Positions 28,269-36,893 are shown, counted from the first letter of the stretch. The stretch: DNA of 64,000 nt from Synechococcus sp. CS-1329 (GCF_025128055.1 NZ_JAHLYS010000012.1:1-64000), one strand, 5' to 3'. Numbers and translations: made by a program. The notes: generated by a model not told the origin, from the sequence alone.

Positions 28269-28274
28269 GCCGCG

Positions 28275-29156
28275 ATGCCCCTGATCCAGCGCACCACGCC
28301 CTATTCCCACTGGGAGTTCAGCGCCGAGGCCGGCGGCGATCTGCTGCGCTTGGTGCCGGAGCGAGGTGGGCTGCTCAGCGGCTGGTGCTGCAACGGCCTT
28401 GAGCTGCTCTACCTCGATGAGGCCCGCTTCGCCGATCCAGCCCTCTCGGTGCGGGGCGGCATGCCGGTGCTGTTCCCGATCTGCGGCAACCTCCCGGCTG
28501 ATCAGCTGCCCCTCCCCCAGGGGAATTTCACGCTCCAGCAGCATGGCTTTGCCCGGGATCTGCCCTGGGAGCTGGAGGAGTTGCCGGGGGCTGAGGGCGT
28601 GCGCCTGAGCCTGGGCGAGAGCCCCGCCAGCCTGGCGATGTTCCCCTTCCCCTTCCGGTTGCAGCTGGAACTGCGCCCCCAGCCTGGGGCCCTGGCGATC
28701 GCGGTGCTGCTGCACAACCCCGGGCCAGAGCCGCTGCCCTTCGCCTTCGGCCTGCACCCCTATTTCGCCCTCAGTTCCCTGGCGGCGGCGGCGCTGGAGG
28801 GCCTGCCGGAGCAGTGCTTCGACCACGGCACCATGGCCGCCGCCGCCACCGCCCCGCTGCTGGAGCGGCTGGAGCAGGGGGTGGATCTGCTGGCGCAGCC
28901 GGGTGCTGCGGTGCGCTTGCTCGATCGCGGCAGCGGGCTGGTCCTGGAGCTGCAGGCAGAAGCTCCCTTCGATCTGGCGGTGGTCTGGAGTGATCCACCC
29001 CGCCCCATGGTCTGCCTGGAGCCCTGGACGGCACCGCGCGGTGCCCTGGTGAGCGGTGAACGGCGGCTGGAGGTGGCCCCCGCCCAGACCTGCCGGCTGG
29101 CCTGCCGCTACCAGCTGATCGAGGCTTCCGGAATCAGTCCTCAGGATCCAGCGTGA
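28275..29156 (+). CDS. Aldose 1-epimerase-like (galactose mutarotase fold) protein
   Basis: This 293-residue protein has the galactose-mutarotase supersandwich fold. Expected functional residues are visible: Arg/His-bearing GMPVLFPICGN, the His in FGLHPYF and the catalytic-type Glu in CLEPWTAPRGAL. Members act on hexose or hexose-6-phosphate anomers; the exact sugar is unknown. It starts six bases after the hydrolase stop, so the two are likely one transcription unit. The 3' end overlaps the convergent MDR gene by 23 bases. Confidence 0.85.
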   Translation: MPLIQRTTPYSHWEFSAEAGGDLLRLVPERGGLLSGWCCNGLELLYLDEARFADPALSVRGGMPVLFPICGNLPADQLPLPQGNFTLQQHGFARDLPWELEELPGAEGVRLSLGESPASLAMFPFPFRLQLELRPQPGALAIAVLLHNPGPEPLPFAFGLHPYFALSSLAAAALEGLPEQCFDHGTMAAAATAPLLERLEQGVDLLAQPGAAVRLLDRGSGLVLELQAEAPFDLAVVWSDPPRPMVCLEPWTAPRGALVSGERRLEVAPAQTCRLACRYQLIEASGISPQDPA

Positions 29157-30114
29157 TCACCACATGGCCTTTTTTGTGTCCACTGTCGACATAGCGGTGG
29201 GCGGCCACGATCTGCTCCAGGGGGTAGTGGCGATCGATCACGGGCCTGTAGACCCCGGCCTCGGCCAGTTCCGCGAGCTGAGCCACGTCGCCGGCTTTCA
29301 CGCTCATGGGACCGGCGATCACGGTCTTGTTGCTGCTGACTGTCTGCCAGGGGCTGAGCAGCATGGCGCCCAGCCCCGCCTGAAGCAGCACCAGGCGACC
29401 CCCTGGCCTCAGGCAGCGGCGGCTGCGGGCAAAGGGTGCGGTGCCAGCGGTGTCGATGATCACGTCGAAGCTGTCACCGCTCTGGCTGAAATCAGTGTGC
29501 TGATAATCGATCACCTGGCTGGCTCCGAGGCAGCGGACGAGATCCTGGTTGGCGGCGCTGCACACCCCGATCACCTCGGCCCCCAGGTGACAGGCCAGCT
29601 GCACCGCCGCTGTGCCGACGCTGCCTGAGGCGCCGTTGATCAGGACCCGCTCTCCAGGCTGAACCCTGGCCTGGCGAAGGGCCGCAAGGGCCGTGGTGCC
29701 ACCGAAGCAGAGAGCGGCCGCTTCACGGAAGCTGAGGTTGGATGGTTTGCGGGCCAGCTGGCCATCCTCCGGCAGGCAGATGTACTCCGCATGGCAGCCC
29801 ATGGCGGCGTCGCTGAAGGCCACCAGCGGATCACCAGGCCTGAAGCGGCTCACATCGCAGCCCACCGCTTCGACGACACCAGCCAGCTCACTGCCGAGGA
29901 TCGGCTGCCGGGGTCTGGAGAAGCCGAACACCAGGCGCACGATCAGCCCGAAACCGGCGGGTACCTCCAGGCTGCGGACCCTCCAGTCGCCGGAGCTCAC
30001 TGTGGTGGCCTTGATCTGGATCAAGACCTCATGGGCTGCGGGGATCGGCTTGGCGATCTCTGTGAGGTGAAGCACTTCAGGAGGCCCGTAGCGCTCACAG
30101 ACAACAGCTCGCAT
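29134..30114 (-). CDS. Zinc-free medium-chain dehydrogenase/quinone oxidoreductase
   Basis: This is a 326-residue MDR-family NAD(P)H-dependent oxidoreductase, quinone-oxidoreductase subgroup. The N-terminal GroES-like domain starts MRAVVCERYGPPEVL. The Rossmann domain has VLINGASGSVGTAAVQLA and LGASQVIDY. The zinc ligands of alcohol dehydrogenases are absent, so it probably reduces quinones or enones. A GGGAG ribosome-binding site precedes the ATG. It diverges from the guanidine operon. Confidence 0.88.
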   Translation of the reverse strand: MRAVVCERYGPPEVLHLTEIAKPIPAAHEVLIQIKATTVSSGDWRVRSLEVPAGFGLIVRLVFGFSRPRQPILGSELAGVVEAVGCDVSRFRPGDPLVAFSDAAMGCHAEYICLPEDGQLARKPSNLSFREAAALCFGGTTALAALRQARVQPGERVLINGASGSVGTAAVQLACHLGAEVIGVCSAANQDLVRCLGASQVIDYQHTDFSQSGDSFDVIIDTAGTAPFARSRRCLRPGGRLVLLQAGLGAMLLSPWQTVSSNKTVIAGPMSVKAGDVAQLAELAEAGVYRPVIDRHYPLEQIVAAHRYVDSGHKKGHVVITLDPED

Positions 30115-30255
30115 GGTTATCGCTCCCAGGGCAAGGTGTGGAGACCAAGCCGGTTGGAACTTCTAGTTTGGATGAAGTCTTTCTTGAAATCGCTCCAGAA
30201 TTTAAAACTTTTTCGTGGCGCATCTGCGCTCATGGGTGCTTTCCCCCGGCCAGCT

Positions 30256-30323
30256 GATCCCGGCTCGGGATCCACTCCCTGGTAGCAACCGTCACAACGC
30301 CACTGCTCAGATGGGGTGAAGGT
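30256..30323 (+). promoter_or_regulatory. Hairpin and NtcA-like promoter upstream of the riboswitch
   Basis: The gap between the MDR gene and the riboswitch holds an AT-richer patch at 30160-30230 and a perfect 7-bp hairpin at 30256-30272. It also holds GTA-N8-CAC at 30282-30295, followed after exactly 22 bases by GAAGGT at 30318-30323. The last resembles an NtcA class II promoter with one mismatch in the second half-site and a weak -10. Transcription would begin near 30330, about ten bases before the aptamer, which is where it should. Nitrogen control is plausible but inferred. Confidence 0.3.
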
Positions 30324-30339
30324 TGGAGGGCGGAAGCAG

Positions 30340-30452
30340 TTTCTAGGGTTCCGGTTGGCATCAGTTCGCTGCGGCGTTCTCAAGCCAATGTCTGGTCCGA
30401 GAGAAGCTCACCGGGGTCACCCGGTTGCACGGAGGGATAAAAGCCCGGGAGA
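30340..30452 (+). promoter_or_regulatory. Guanidine-I (ykkC) riboswitch aptamer
   Basis: All conserved blocks of the guanidine-I class appear in order: CTAGGGTTCCG at 30343-30353, CTGGTCCGAGAG at 30392-30403, then CACGGAGGGATAAAAGCCC and GGGAGA up to 30452. The variable arms pair as expected: TTGGC with GCCAA in the first arm and ACCGG with CCGGT in the second. The RNA senses free guanidine and normally turns expression on. Its position directly before gdmH agrees with the enzyme assignment. Confidence 0.95.
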
Positions 30453-30474
30453 CCGCAACCCCCACCTCCGTGCA
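30426..30474 (+). promoter_or_regulatory. Alternative 10-bp stem linking aptamer core to the gdmH start
   Basis: TGCACGGAGG (30426-30435), part of the conserved aptamer 3' core, is exactly complementary to CCTCCGTGCA (30465-30474), which ends five bases before the gdmH ATG. The helix cannot coexist with the folded aptamer and has no following T run. It therefore looks like a translational rather than a termination switch: helix formed means aptamer broken and start site covered. The complementarity is seen; the mechanism is inferred. Confidence 0.5.
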
Positions 30475-30479
30475 TTGCC

Positions 30480-31685
30480 ATGAGTGCATCTCCAGGCCCA
30501 GAAGGGGCCTTCGACCGGCGTAGAGAGGCGTCGTCAGTGGGCCGCCAGGGCGCCGAGGCCCTGGAGAAGGAGGCCCGCCTGCCGCTCACCGGCTGGCAGC
30601 AGGAGGTGGAGCAGGGCCTGCGCTATGGCCTGGAAGCCGCCGAGAGCATCGTGGATCGGCGCATCTCCACCTTCTCGCGCGGCGAGCTGCCCCACTACGC
30701 GGGCATCAACACCTTCATGAAGGCGCCCTACATCGAGGACGTGAATCGCGTCGGCGAATTCGATGTGGCGATCCTGGGGGTGCCCCACGATTCCGGCACC
30801 ACCTACCGGCCCGGCACCCGCTTCGGCCCCCAGGGCATCCGGCGCATTTCAGCCCTGTACACGCCCTACAACTACGAGATGGGGGTGGATCTGCGCGAGT
30901 CGATCCGGCTCTGCGATGTGGGCGACATCTTCACGATTCCCGCCAACAACGAGAAGAGCTTCGATCAGATCTCCAAGGGTGTGGCGCACGTGTTCGCCAG
31001 CGGCGCCTTCCCGATCATCCTCGGCGGTGATCATTCGATCGGCTTTCCCACCGTGCGGGGCGTCTGCCGTCATCTGGGCGACAAGAAGGTGGGCATCATC
31101 CACTTCGATCGCCATGTCGATACCCAGGAGATCGACCTCGACGAGCGCATGCACACCTGCCCCTGGTTCCATGCCACCAACATGGCCAATGCGCCCGCCG
31201 AAAACCTGGTGCAACTGGGCATCGGCGGCTGGCAGGTGCCGCGCGAGGGGGTGAAGGTGTGTCGCGAACGGGGCACCAACGTGCTCACCGTGACGGACAT
31301 CTGCGACATGGGCCTGGAGGCGGCGGCGAAGTTCGCGATTGAGCGCGCCACCGACGGCACCGATTGCGTGTACATCTCCTTCGACATCGATTGCATCGAC
31401 GCCGGCTTTGTGCCCGGCACCGGCTGGCCCGAACCGGGCGGCCTGCTCCCGCGCGAGGCGCTCAAATTGCTGGAGCTGATCGTGCGCAACGTGCCGGTCT
31501 GCGGCCTGGAGGTGGTGGAGGTGTCGCCCCCCTACGACATCAGCGACATGACCTCATTGATGGCCACCCGCGTGATCTGCGATGTGATGGCCCACCTGGT
31601 GGTGAGCGGCCAGCTGCCCCGCAAGCAGAAGCCCGCCTGGTTGCACGACAGCAGCAACATGGCCGTCGATCAGAAGTGGAGATAA
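30480..31685 (+). CDS. gdmH: Nickel-dependent guanidine hydrolase (ureohydrolase family)
   Basis: GdmH hydrolyses guanidine to urea and ammonia. The 401-residue protein is a ureohydrolase with metal ligands His185 (GGDHS), Asp210, His212 and Asp214 (in HFDRHVDTQ), and Asp302 and Asp304 (SFDIDCID). The Arg in DRHVD, where agmatinases have Ala, and the phrase DERMHTCPWFHATNM match my recollection of the Synechocystis guanidine hydrolase Sll1077. The long N-terminal segment (residues 1-90) is also characteristic. The ykkC riboswitch upstream and hypA/hypB downstream support the assignment over agmatinase; a separate SpeB is at 55593. There is no Shine-Dalgarno sequence immediately before the ATG. 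A GTG at 30537 is an alternative start. Confidence 0.93.
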   Translation: MSASPGPEGAFDRRREASSVGRQGAEALEKEARLPLTGWQQEVEQGLRYGLEAAESIVDRRISTFSRGELPHYAGINTFMKAPYIEDVNRVGEFDVAILGVPHDSGTTYRPGTRFGPQGIRRISALYTPYNYEMGVDLRESIRLCDVGDIFTIPANNEKSFDQISKGVAHVFASGAFPIILGGDHSIGFPTVRGVCRHLGDKKVGIIHFDRHVDTQEIDLDERMHTCPWFHATNMANAPAENLVQLGIGGWQVPREGVKVCRERGTNVLTVTDICDMGLEAAAKFAIERATDGTDCVYISFDIDCIDAGFVPGTGWPEPGGLLPREALKLLELIVRNVPVCGLEVVEVSPPYDISDMTSLMATRVICDVMAHLVVSGQLPRKQKPAWLHDSSNMAVDQKWR

Positions 31686-31689
31686 CGCC

Positions 31690-32082
31690 ATGCATGAAGT
31701 GGACATGACCAAGTGCCTGCTGCTCTCGATGGAGGAGTGGAAGCGGGGGCAGGAGCCCCAGACCCCCGTGGTGACGGCCGTGCACCTGCAGGTGGGTGCG
31801 TTCACCTGCGTGGAGCCCGAGGCGCTGCGCTTCACTTTCGCCGCCGCCGTCCAGGGCAGCTGGCTCGATGGCTCAACACTCGAGATCGAGTCCGTTCCCC
31901 TCAGGGCCCGCTGCCTGGCCTGCTCCAGCGCCTACAACCCAGACCCTGAGCGCGCCTACCGCTCCCCCTGCTGCGATCGGCCCATGGAGGAGATCGTCAG
32001 CGGCCGTGAGCTGCGCATTCGCTCCGTCGATTACAGCCTGCCGCACCAGATTTCAGATCCCGCCGCCGTTCCCCCGCGCTGA
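31690..32082 (+). CDS. hypA: HypA-like nickel metallochaperone
   Basis: HypA family proteins insert nickel; this copy probably serves GdmH, since no hydrogenase genes are present. The 130-residue protein keeps the nickel-binding N-terminus Met1-His2-Glu3. The zinc site has Cys75-x-x-Cys78 as usual, but the second pair is adjacent (Cys94-Cys95) where standard HypA has C-x-x-C, so zinc geometry may differ. The C-terminal [14 protein letters not shown] is family-typical. It starts four bases after gdmH and lies five bases before hypB. Confidence 0.9.
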   Translation: MHEVDMTKCLLLSMEEWKRGQEPQTPVVTAVHLQVGAFTCVEPEALRFTFAAAVQGSWLDGSTLEIESVPLRARCLACSSAYNPDPERAYRSPCCDRPMEEIVSGRELRIRSVDYSLPHQISDPAAVPPR

Positions 32083-32086
32083 TCCC

Positions 32087-32791
32087 ATGCACATGCCCCT
32101 CAGCGACACCCTTGGCCTCAATCTGCTGGCCGCCAATCAGCACCAGGCGGAGCACAACCGTGAGCACTTTGAGGCCTGGAACCTGCTCTGTCTCAATGTG
32201 ATGAGCAGCCCCGGCGCCGGCAAGACCTCCCTGCTGGAGCGCACGATCACCGCACTGGCCCCGCAACTGGAGATGGCGGTGCTGGAGGGCGACATGACCA
32301 CCCAGCTCGACGCCCAGCGCCTTGAAGCGGTGGGGGTGCCGGTGGTGCCGATCACCACCGGCCGCGCCTGCCACCTGGATGCGGCGATGGTGAGCGGTGG
32401 CCTCAGGCAGCTGCAGGCGCGGCTCAACCCAGCCGATCTCGATCTGCTCTGGGTAGAGAACGTGGGAAATCTGGTCTGCCCGGCTGAATTCGAGGTGGGC
32501 GAGCACCTCAAGGTGGCCCTGCTCAGTGTCACCGAAGGTGAGGACAAGCCGCTCAAGTATCCGGTGATGTTCCGGGAAGCCGATTGCGTACTGATCACCA
32601 AGGTGGATCTGCTCCCTTACCTCTCCATTGACGTGAGCCGCATCGAGGCGCACATCCATGCCGTCAATCCAGAGGCGGTGGTGTTTCAGCTCTCGGCCAG
32701 CTCCGGTGCCGGGCTCGATGCCTGGCACCAGTGGTTGCTGGCCACCACTCGTGAGCGCAGCTGCCGGGCGGAGCTGGCGGAGGTGGGATGA
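32087..32791 (+). CDS. hypB: HypB-like nickel-insertion GTPase
   Basis: This SIMIBI GTPase works with HypA to load nickel. The 234 residues contain the P-loop SSPGAGKT, the family phrases [12 protein letters not shown] and [26 protein letters not shown], and the G-domain [10 protein letters not shown]. The N-terminal Cys/His-rich nickel-binding extension of many HypB proteins is absent. A second ATG two codons downstream (32093) is possible. The stop overlaps the next gene by four bases. Confidence 0.93.
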   Translation: MHMPLSDTLGLNLLAANQHQAEHNREHFEAWNLLCLNVMSSPGAGKTSLLERTITALAPQLEMAVLEGDMTTQLDAQRLEAVGVPVVPITTGRACHLDAAMVSGGLRQLQARLNPADLDLLWVENVGNLVCPAEFEVGEHLKVALLSVTEGEDKPLKYPVMFREADCVLITKVDLLPYLSIDVSRIEAHIHAVNPEAVVFQLSASSGAGLDAWHQWLLATTRERSCRAELAEVG

Positions 32792-34173
32792 GCACTCTGT
32801 ACTCTCCGGCCTCAACAGATCAACTCACGGAACTCCAGCTCAGCTGGCAGCAGCGCAAGCTCGACCTGATCAGCCAGGGGGTGAGCTATGCCCTGGCCAG
32901 TTTCGTGGATCTGCACGGCAGCAGCAAGGCCAAGGCGGTACCCCTGGATCACTTCGAGGCGATGCTCGCCGGCTCAGAGCTCTTCACTGGTGCTGCTCTC
33001 GATGGCGTTCCCCAGGATGTCAGCGACGATGAGGTGGCCGCCATTCCCGATCTGGCCTCGGCCACGGTGCTGCCCTGGCGCCGTGATGTGGTCTGGCTGG
33101 CCAGCAGCCTGCACCTGCACGGCCAGCCGTTCGAGGCCTGCAGCCGCAACATCCTGATCCGGGCTCTCGCAGCAGCTCAGCGCATGGGCTTTCGTTTCAA
33201 CCTCGGCATCGAGACGGAATTCTTCGTGCTGCGCCGGGGCGTCGATGGGTCCCTGCAGCCCGCCAGCTCCCGCGACACCCTCGAGAAACCCTGCTACGAC
33301 CTCCCGAGCCTGCTCGACAACCTGCCCTGGCTCGATGAGCTGGTGCAAGCGATGAACGATCTCGGCTGGGGGGTGTATTCCTTCGATCATGAAGATGGCA
33401 ATGGGCAGTTTGAAACCGACTTCGCCTATGCAGAGGCGCTCACCATGGCGGATCGCCTCACCTTCTTCCGGCTGATGCTCAAGGAGATCAGCCACCGCCA
33501 TGGCTTGATTGCCAGCTTCATGCCCAAACCCTTCAGCGATCGCACCGGCAGCGGCGCCCACTTCAACATGTCGTTGGCGGATCCAGCCACGGGCCGCAAT
33601 CTCTTTGTGGGTGATTCGGCGGGCAGGATCTCCCTCCTGGCGGAGCAGTTCATCGCTGGGATCCTGCGCCATGCCCCGGCGATCTGTGCGGTGATTGCCC
33701 CCACGGTGAACAGCTACAAGCGTCTGGTGGCTCAGGGCTCAATGAGCGGCTTCACCTGGGCGCCGGTGTTCATCTGCCACGGGAACAACAACCGCACCAA
33801 CATGCTGCGCATCCCAGCCGCTGCTGATCGGGTGGAATGCCGTGCCGCCGACAGTGCCTGCAATCCCTATCTTGCTGCGGCGATGATCCTTGCCGCTGGA
33901 TTGGAAGGCATCCGGGAAGAGCTGGATCCAGGCGATCCCAATCTCGTCAATGCCTACCGGCTCAGCGCCGAGCAGCGGGCCGAGCGGGGGTTGAAGGTGT
34001 TGCCACGAACACTGGCTGAGGCGATTGAGGCCTTTGCCGCAGATCCATTGTCGCGCACGGTGTTCGGTGATGCCATGGCAGACGCGTTCATCGACTACAA
34101 ACGAGCGGAATGGGCCGACTATCACGGTCGGGTGTCGGAGTGGGAGCTCTCTCGTTATCTCGAGTTCCTCTAG
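32788..34173 (+). CDS. Glutamine synthetase-family ligase, type III/GmaS-like
   Basis: This 461-residue ATP-dependent ligase is of the glutamine-synthetase superfamily. Its sequence resembles the type III subgroup that includes gamma-glutamylmethylamide synthetase (GmaS): [53 protein letters not shown] and [19 protein letters not shown]. It also has the substrate-binding [11 protein letters not shown]. GmaS enzymes join an amine to glutamate. In this operon the amine could be ammonia from guanidine or methylamine from methylguanidine. It is coupled to hypB by an ATGA overlap. The substrate is inferred; glutamine synthesis itself remains possible. Confidence 0.85.
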   Translation: MSTLYSPASTDQLTELQLSWQQRKLDLISQGVSYALASFVDLHGSSKAKAVPLDHFEAMLAGSELFTGAALDGVPQDVSDDEVAAIPDLASATVLPWRRDVVWLASSLHLHGQPFEACSRNILIRALAAAQRMGFRFNLGIETEFFVLRRGVDGSLQPASSRDTLEKPCYDLPSLLDNLPWLDELVQAMNDLGWGVYSFDHEDGNGQFETDFAYAEALTMADRLTFFRLMLKEISHRHGLIASFMPKPFSDRTGSGAHFNMSLADPATGRNLFVGDSAGRISLLAEQFIAGILRHAPAICAVIAPTVNSYKRLVAQGSMSGFTWAPVFICHGNNNRTNMLRIPAAADRVECRAADSACNPYLAAAMILAAGLEGIREELDPGDPNLVNAYRLSAEQRAERGLKVLPRTLAEAIEAFAADPLSRTVFGDAMADAFIDYKRAEWADYHGRVSEWELSRYLEFL

Positions 34174-34243
34174 AGCCACCACGGCTGCGCGTTTGTTTTC
34201 CCTCAAATCCTGATTCTTTTGTCTTTACTTTGCTGCTCAACTT

Positions 34244-35344
34244 ATGATCTCCAATCACGATCCTGATCCCAGCTCCAACTCCAACTCCAACTCCAGCCCC
34301 ATCGGCTCAGCTGCCGGTTCGCCCTCCAGTCATCAGCGTTCGCGGCAACCACGCCGGCTCCAGCGGATGGTTGGATTCGGCCTGTTGGCATTGATGGGCG
34401 GAGGCCTGCTGGCCAGCTGCCAGAGTCCGCCGCAGACAGGCGCCACGCCGGTGCGGATCGGCTACAGCGCCTGGCCCGGCTGGATCCCCTGGAAGGTCAC
34501 TGAGGAGAAGGGCCTGTTCACAGAGGCCGGGGTTCCGGTGACCCTGCAGTGGTTCGATGGTTACCTCGATTCGATCAACGCTCTCAACGCAGGCCAGCTG
34601 GATTGCAACAGCCAGACCCTCAACGACACGATCAGCTCCATCGCCGGTGGCGCCGATCTGCGGGTGGTGCTCACCAACGACAACTCCACCGGTAACGACC
34701 AGGTCATTGCCGCCGAGGGCATCACGACGGTGCCCCAGCTCAAGGGCCGCAAGGTGGCCGCGGAGGAGGGAACTGTTGATCACTACCTGCTGCTGCTGGG
34801 CCTGAAGCAGGCGGGCCTCACGGCCAGTGACATCGAGTTCGTGCCCCTGGAAACTGGAGCGGCCGCGGCGGCCTTCGTGGCCGAGAGGGTGGATGCGGTG
34901 GGTGTGTTCGCTCCCTTCACCACCCAGGCTCTCAAGCGCCCCGGCAGCACCACCCTGATTTCCTCCAAGGAGTTCCCCGGCGCCATCAGCGATCACCTGG
35001 TCTGCCGCAGTGAGTTTGTGGAGAAGAACCCCGAGCAGTTGCAGAAGGTGGTGAACGCCTGGTTCGCCACCCTCAAGGAGATCAAGGCCAATCCGGGGCC
35101 CAGCCTCACGATCCTGGCGGCCCGGGCGGGGGTGAGCGAGGCCGAATACAAGGAGTACGACGCCGGCACCACGATCTTCACGCTGGAGCAGAACCGTGAG
35201 GCGCTCAAGCCCGGCAACACCATGGCTTCGCTGCCCTTTGCCGCCGCTGAGATCAGCACCTTCCTGCAGGAGGTGGGGCTGGCCAAGACACCCCCGGATC
35301 TCACCAAGCTCTTCGACGCCCGTTTCGTCGATGCGGCCCCCTGA
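34244..35344 (+). CDS. ABC transporter substrate-binding lipoprotein (NrtA/SsuA/TauA type)
   Basis: This is a 366-residue periplasmic receptor of the nitrate/sulfonate/taurine-like class, here likely binding guanidine or a related cation. The body begins VRIGYSAWPGWIPWKVTEEKG. The lipobox LLASC ends at Cys59 when the ATG at 34244 is used; starting at Met42 (34367) gives a conventional signal with Cys18. The extra N-terminus is low-complexity Ser/Asn followed by Arg-rich residues. A 70-base, T-rich gap separates it from the ligase gene, and its stop overlaps the permease start by one base. Confidence 0.9.
   Translation: MISNHDPDPSSNSNSNSSPIGSAAGSPSSHQRSRQPRRLQRMVGFGLLALMGGGLLASCQSPPQTGATPVRIGYSAWPGWIPWKVTEEKGLFTEAGVPVTLQWFDGYLDSINALNAGQLDCNSQTLNDTISSIAGGADLRVVLTNDNSTGNDQVIAAEGITTVPQLKGRKVAAEEGTVDHYLLLLGLKQAGLTASDIEFVPLETGAAAAAFVAERVDAVGVFAPFTTQALKRPGSTTLISSKEFPGAISDHLVCRSEFVEKNPEQLQKVVNAWFATLKEIKANPGPSLTILAARAGVSEAEYKEYDAGTTIFTLEQNREALKPGNTMASLPFAAAEISTFLQEVGLAKTPPDLTKLFDARFVDAAP
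34273..34296 (+). repeat. Hexanucleotide tandem repeat in the binding-protein leader
   Basis: CTCCAA occurs three times in a row, followed by CTCCAG, coding the SNSNSNSS stretch. Units are six bases, so length changes would stay in frame. Confidence 0.8.
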
Positions 35345-36114
35345 TGCGGTTCTCTGAGCGACCTGCCCTGCGCTCCCCCTGGTTGCTCGGTCCGCTCGGG
35401 ATCGCTGCGGTGCTGCTGGCCTGGTCCCTGATCAGCCTCAGTGGCGCGGTGGATCCTCTTTTCCTGCCCAGCCCGCCGGCGGTCTGGCAGGCGGTGGTGG
35501 AGCAGTTCCAGGAGGGGATCCTGGTGGCCGATGCGATCGCCAGCATCCGGCGAGTGTTCCTTGGCTTTGCGCTCTCGGCGGCTCTGGCCCTGCCCCTGGG
35601 CATCGCCATGGGCAGCAACCCGTTGATCTGCCGCCTGCTGGAGCCCCTGCTGGGGTTGATCCGCTACATGCCGGCGCCGGCCTTCATCCCCCTGCTGATC
35701 ATCTATTTCGGCCTGGGGGAATTGCCAAAGGTGCTGCTGATCTTCATCGGCACCTTCTTCTTCAATACGCTGATGATCATGGATGCGGTGAAGTTCGTAC
35801 CCCAGGAGTTGCTCGAAACCGCCCTCACCCTGGGCGGCCGGGGCCTGCCGATCCTCACCCGTGTGGTGGCCCCCTACATCGCCCCCCAGGTGATTGATGC
35901 CTACCGCATCAACATGGCCTCAGCCTGGAACCTGGTGATCGTGGCGGAGCTGGTGGCCGCCAACGAAGGTCTGGGCAAGCGCATCAGCCTGGCCCAGCGC
36001 TTTCTGCGCACCGATGAGATTTTTGTGGGGTTGATCGTGATCGGCCTGATCGGCCTGCTGATCGATCTGGGGTTCCGCGCCGTGCTGCGGCGCAGTTGTC
36101 GCTGGGCCAGCTGA
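35344..36114 (+). CDS. ABC transporter permease (SsuC/NrtB type)
   Basis: This is a 256-residue inner-membrane permease with about six hydrophobic segments. The binding-protein-dependent transport signature is visible in the cytoplasmic loop (ETALTLGGRGLPILTRVVAPYIAP, quoted in part), which couples to the ATPase. FYMPAPAFIPLLI-like RYMPAPAFIPLLIIYFGLGE is typical of the nitrate/taurine permease group. It lies between the binding protein (one-base overlap) and the ATPase (one-base gap). Confidence 0.93.
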   Translation: MRFSERPALRSPWLLGPLGIAAVLLAWSLISLSGAVDPLFLPSPPAVWQAVVEQFQEGILVADAIASIRRVFLGFALSAALALPLGIAMGSNPLICRLLEPLLGLIRYMPAPAFIPLLIIYFGLGELPKVLLIFIGTFFFNTLMIMDAVKFVPQELLETALTLGGRGLPILTRVVAPYIAPQVIDAYRINMASAWNLVIVAELVAANEGLGKRISLAQRFLRTDEIFVGLIVIGLIGLLIDLGFRAVLRRSCRWAS

Positions 36115-36115
36115 G

Positions 36116-36883
36116 ATGCATCTCTCCGTGCATGGCGTCAGCAAGAGCTTTGGTGAAGGCCGTCAGGCCAAGTTGGTGCTCGACGACATCAGCTTTTCGA
36201 TCAAGTCCGGCGAATTCGTGGCTTTGGTGGGCAGCTCCGGTTCGGGCAAGTCCACGGTGATGCGCCTGATCGCCGGCCTGGAGCGCCCCAGTGCCGGAGT
36301 GATTGCCCTCGATGGCCAATCGGTGCGTGGGCCCGGCTCTGATCGGGGCATGGTCTTCCAGAAATACAGCCTCTACCCCTGGATGACGGCGGCCCAGAAC
36401 GTGGCCTTCGGCATGTCGCTGCAGGGGTTGCCCAGGCCCCTGGTGCGCGAGCGCACCGCTTACTTCCTGGAGGTGGTCGGTCTACAGGATGCCGCCCGGC
36501 GCCTGCCGAAGGAACTCTCGGGGGGCATGCAGCAGCGGGTGGCGATCGCCCGCGCCCTGGCCGCCGACCCGAAGGTGGTGCTGCTGGATGAACCCTTCGG
36601 CGCCCTCGACCTGCAGATCCGCGAATCGATGCAGGAGTTCCTCTATCAGCTCTGGCAGCGCTCCGGCCTCACGGCGCTCTTGATCACCCACGACCTGGAG
36701 GAGGCTTTGCTGCTGGCCCAGCGGGTGCACATCATGGCCCCGCGCCCGGGGCGGATCGTGCGCACGGTGGAGGCCGATCTCGACCGCTCCAACCTGCCCC
36801 ACCTGCGGATGTCAGCGCCGTTCCTGGAGCTGCGGGAGGAGCTGGTCACCACCCTGCGCAATCTCGATGCCGCCGCCAGTTGA
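36116..36883 (+). CDS. ABC transporter ATP-binding protein (SsuB/NrtD type)
   Basis: This is a 255-residue ATPase with Walker A GSSGSGKST, Q-loop MVFQKYSLYPW, signature LSGGMQQR, Walker B VVLLDEPFGALD and H-loop THDLEEA. It forms the importer with the two preceding genes. The Rieske gene follows after ten bases on the same strand. Confidence 0.95.
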   Translation: MHLSVHGVSKSFGEGRQAKLVLDDISFSIKSGEFVALVGSSGSGKSTVMRLIAGLERPSAGVIALDGQSVRGPGSDRGMVFQKYSLYPWMTAAQNVAFGMSLQGLPRPLVRERTAYFLEVVGLQDAARRLPKELSGGMQQRVAIARALAADPKVVLLDEPFGALDLQIRESMQEFLYQLWQRSGLTALLITHDLEEALLLAQRVHIMAPRPGRIVRTVEADLDRSNLPHLRMSAPFLELREELVTTLRNLDAAAS

Positions 36884-36893
36884 GGGGAACGCC

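Noticed and set aside
30256-30272. The 7-bp hairpin upstream of the riboswitch as a terminator
   Set aside because: There is no T run on either strand and it lies upstream of the predicted start site, so it is more likely a promoter-region palindrome or chance.
30480-31685. Annotation of this ureohydrolase as agmatinase
   Set aside because: The guanidine riboswitch, HypAB neighbours, the DRHVD motif and a separate speB beside speE all favour guanidine hydrolase.
31690-32791. A hydrogenase maturation locus
   Set aside because: Only hypA and hypB are present; no hypC-F or hydrogenase structural genes are in the window, and they are fused into the gdmH operon.
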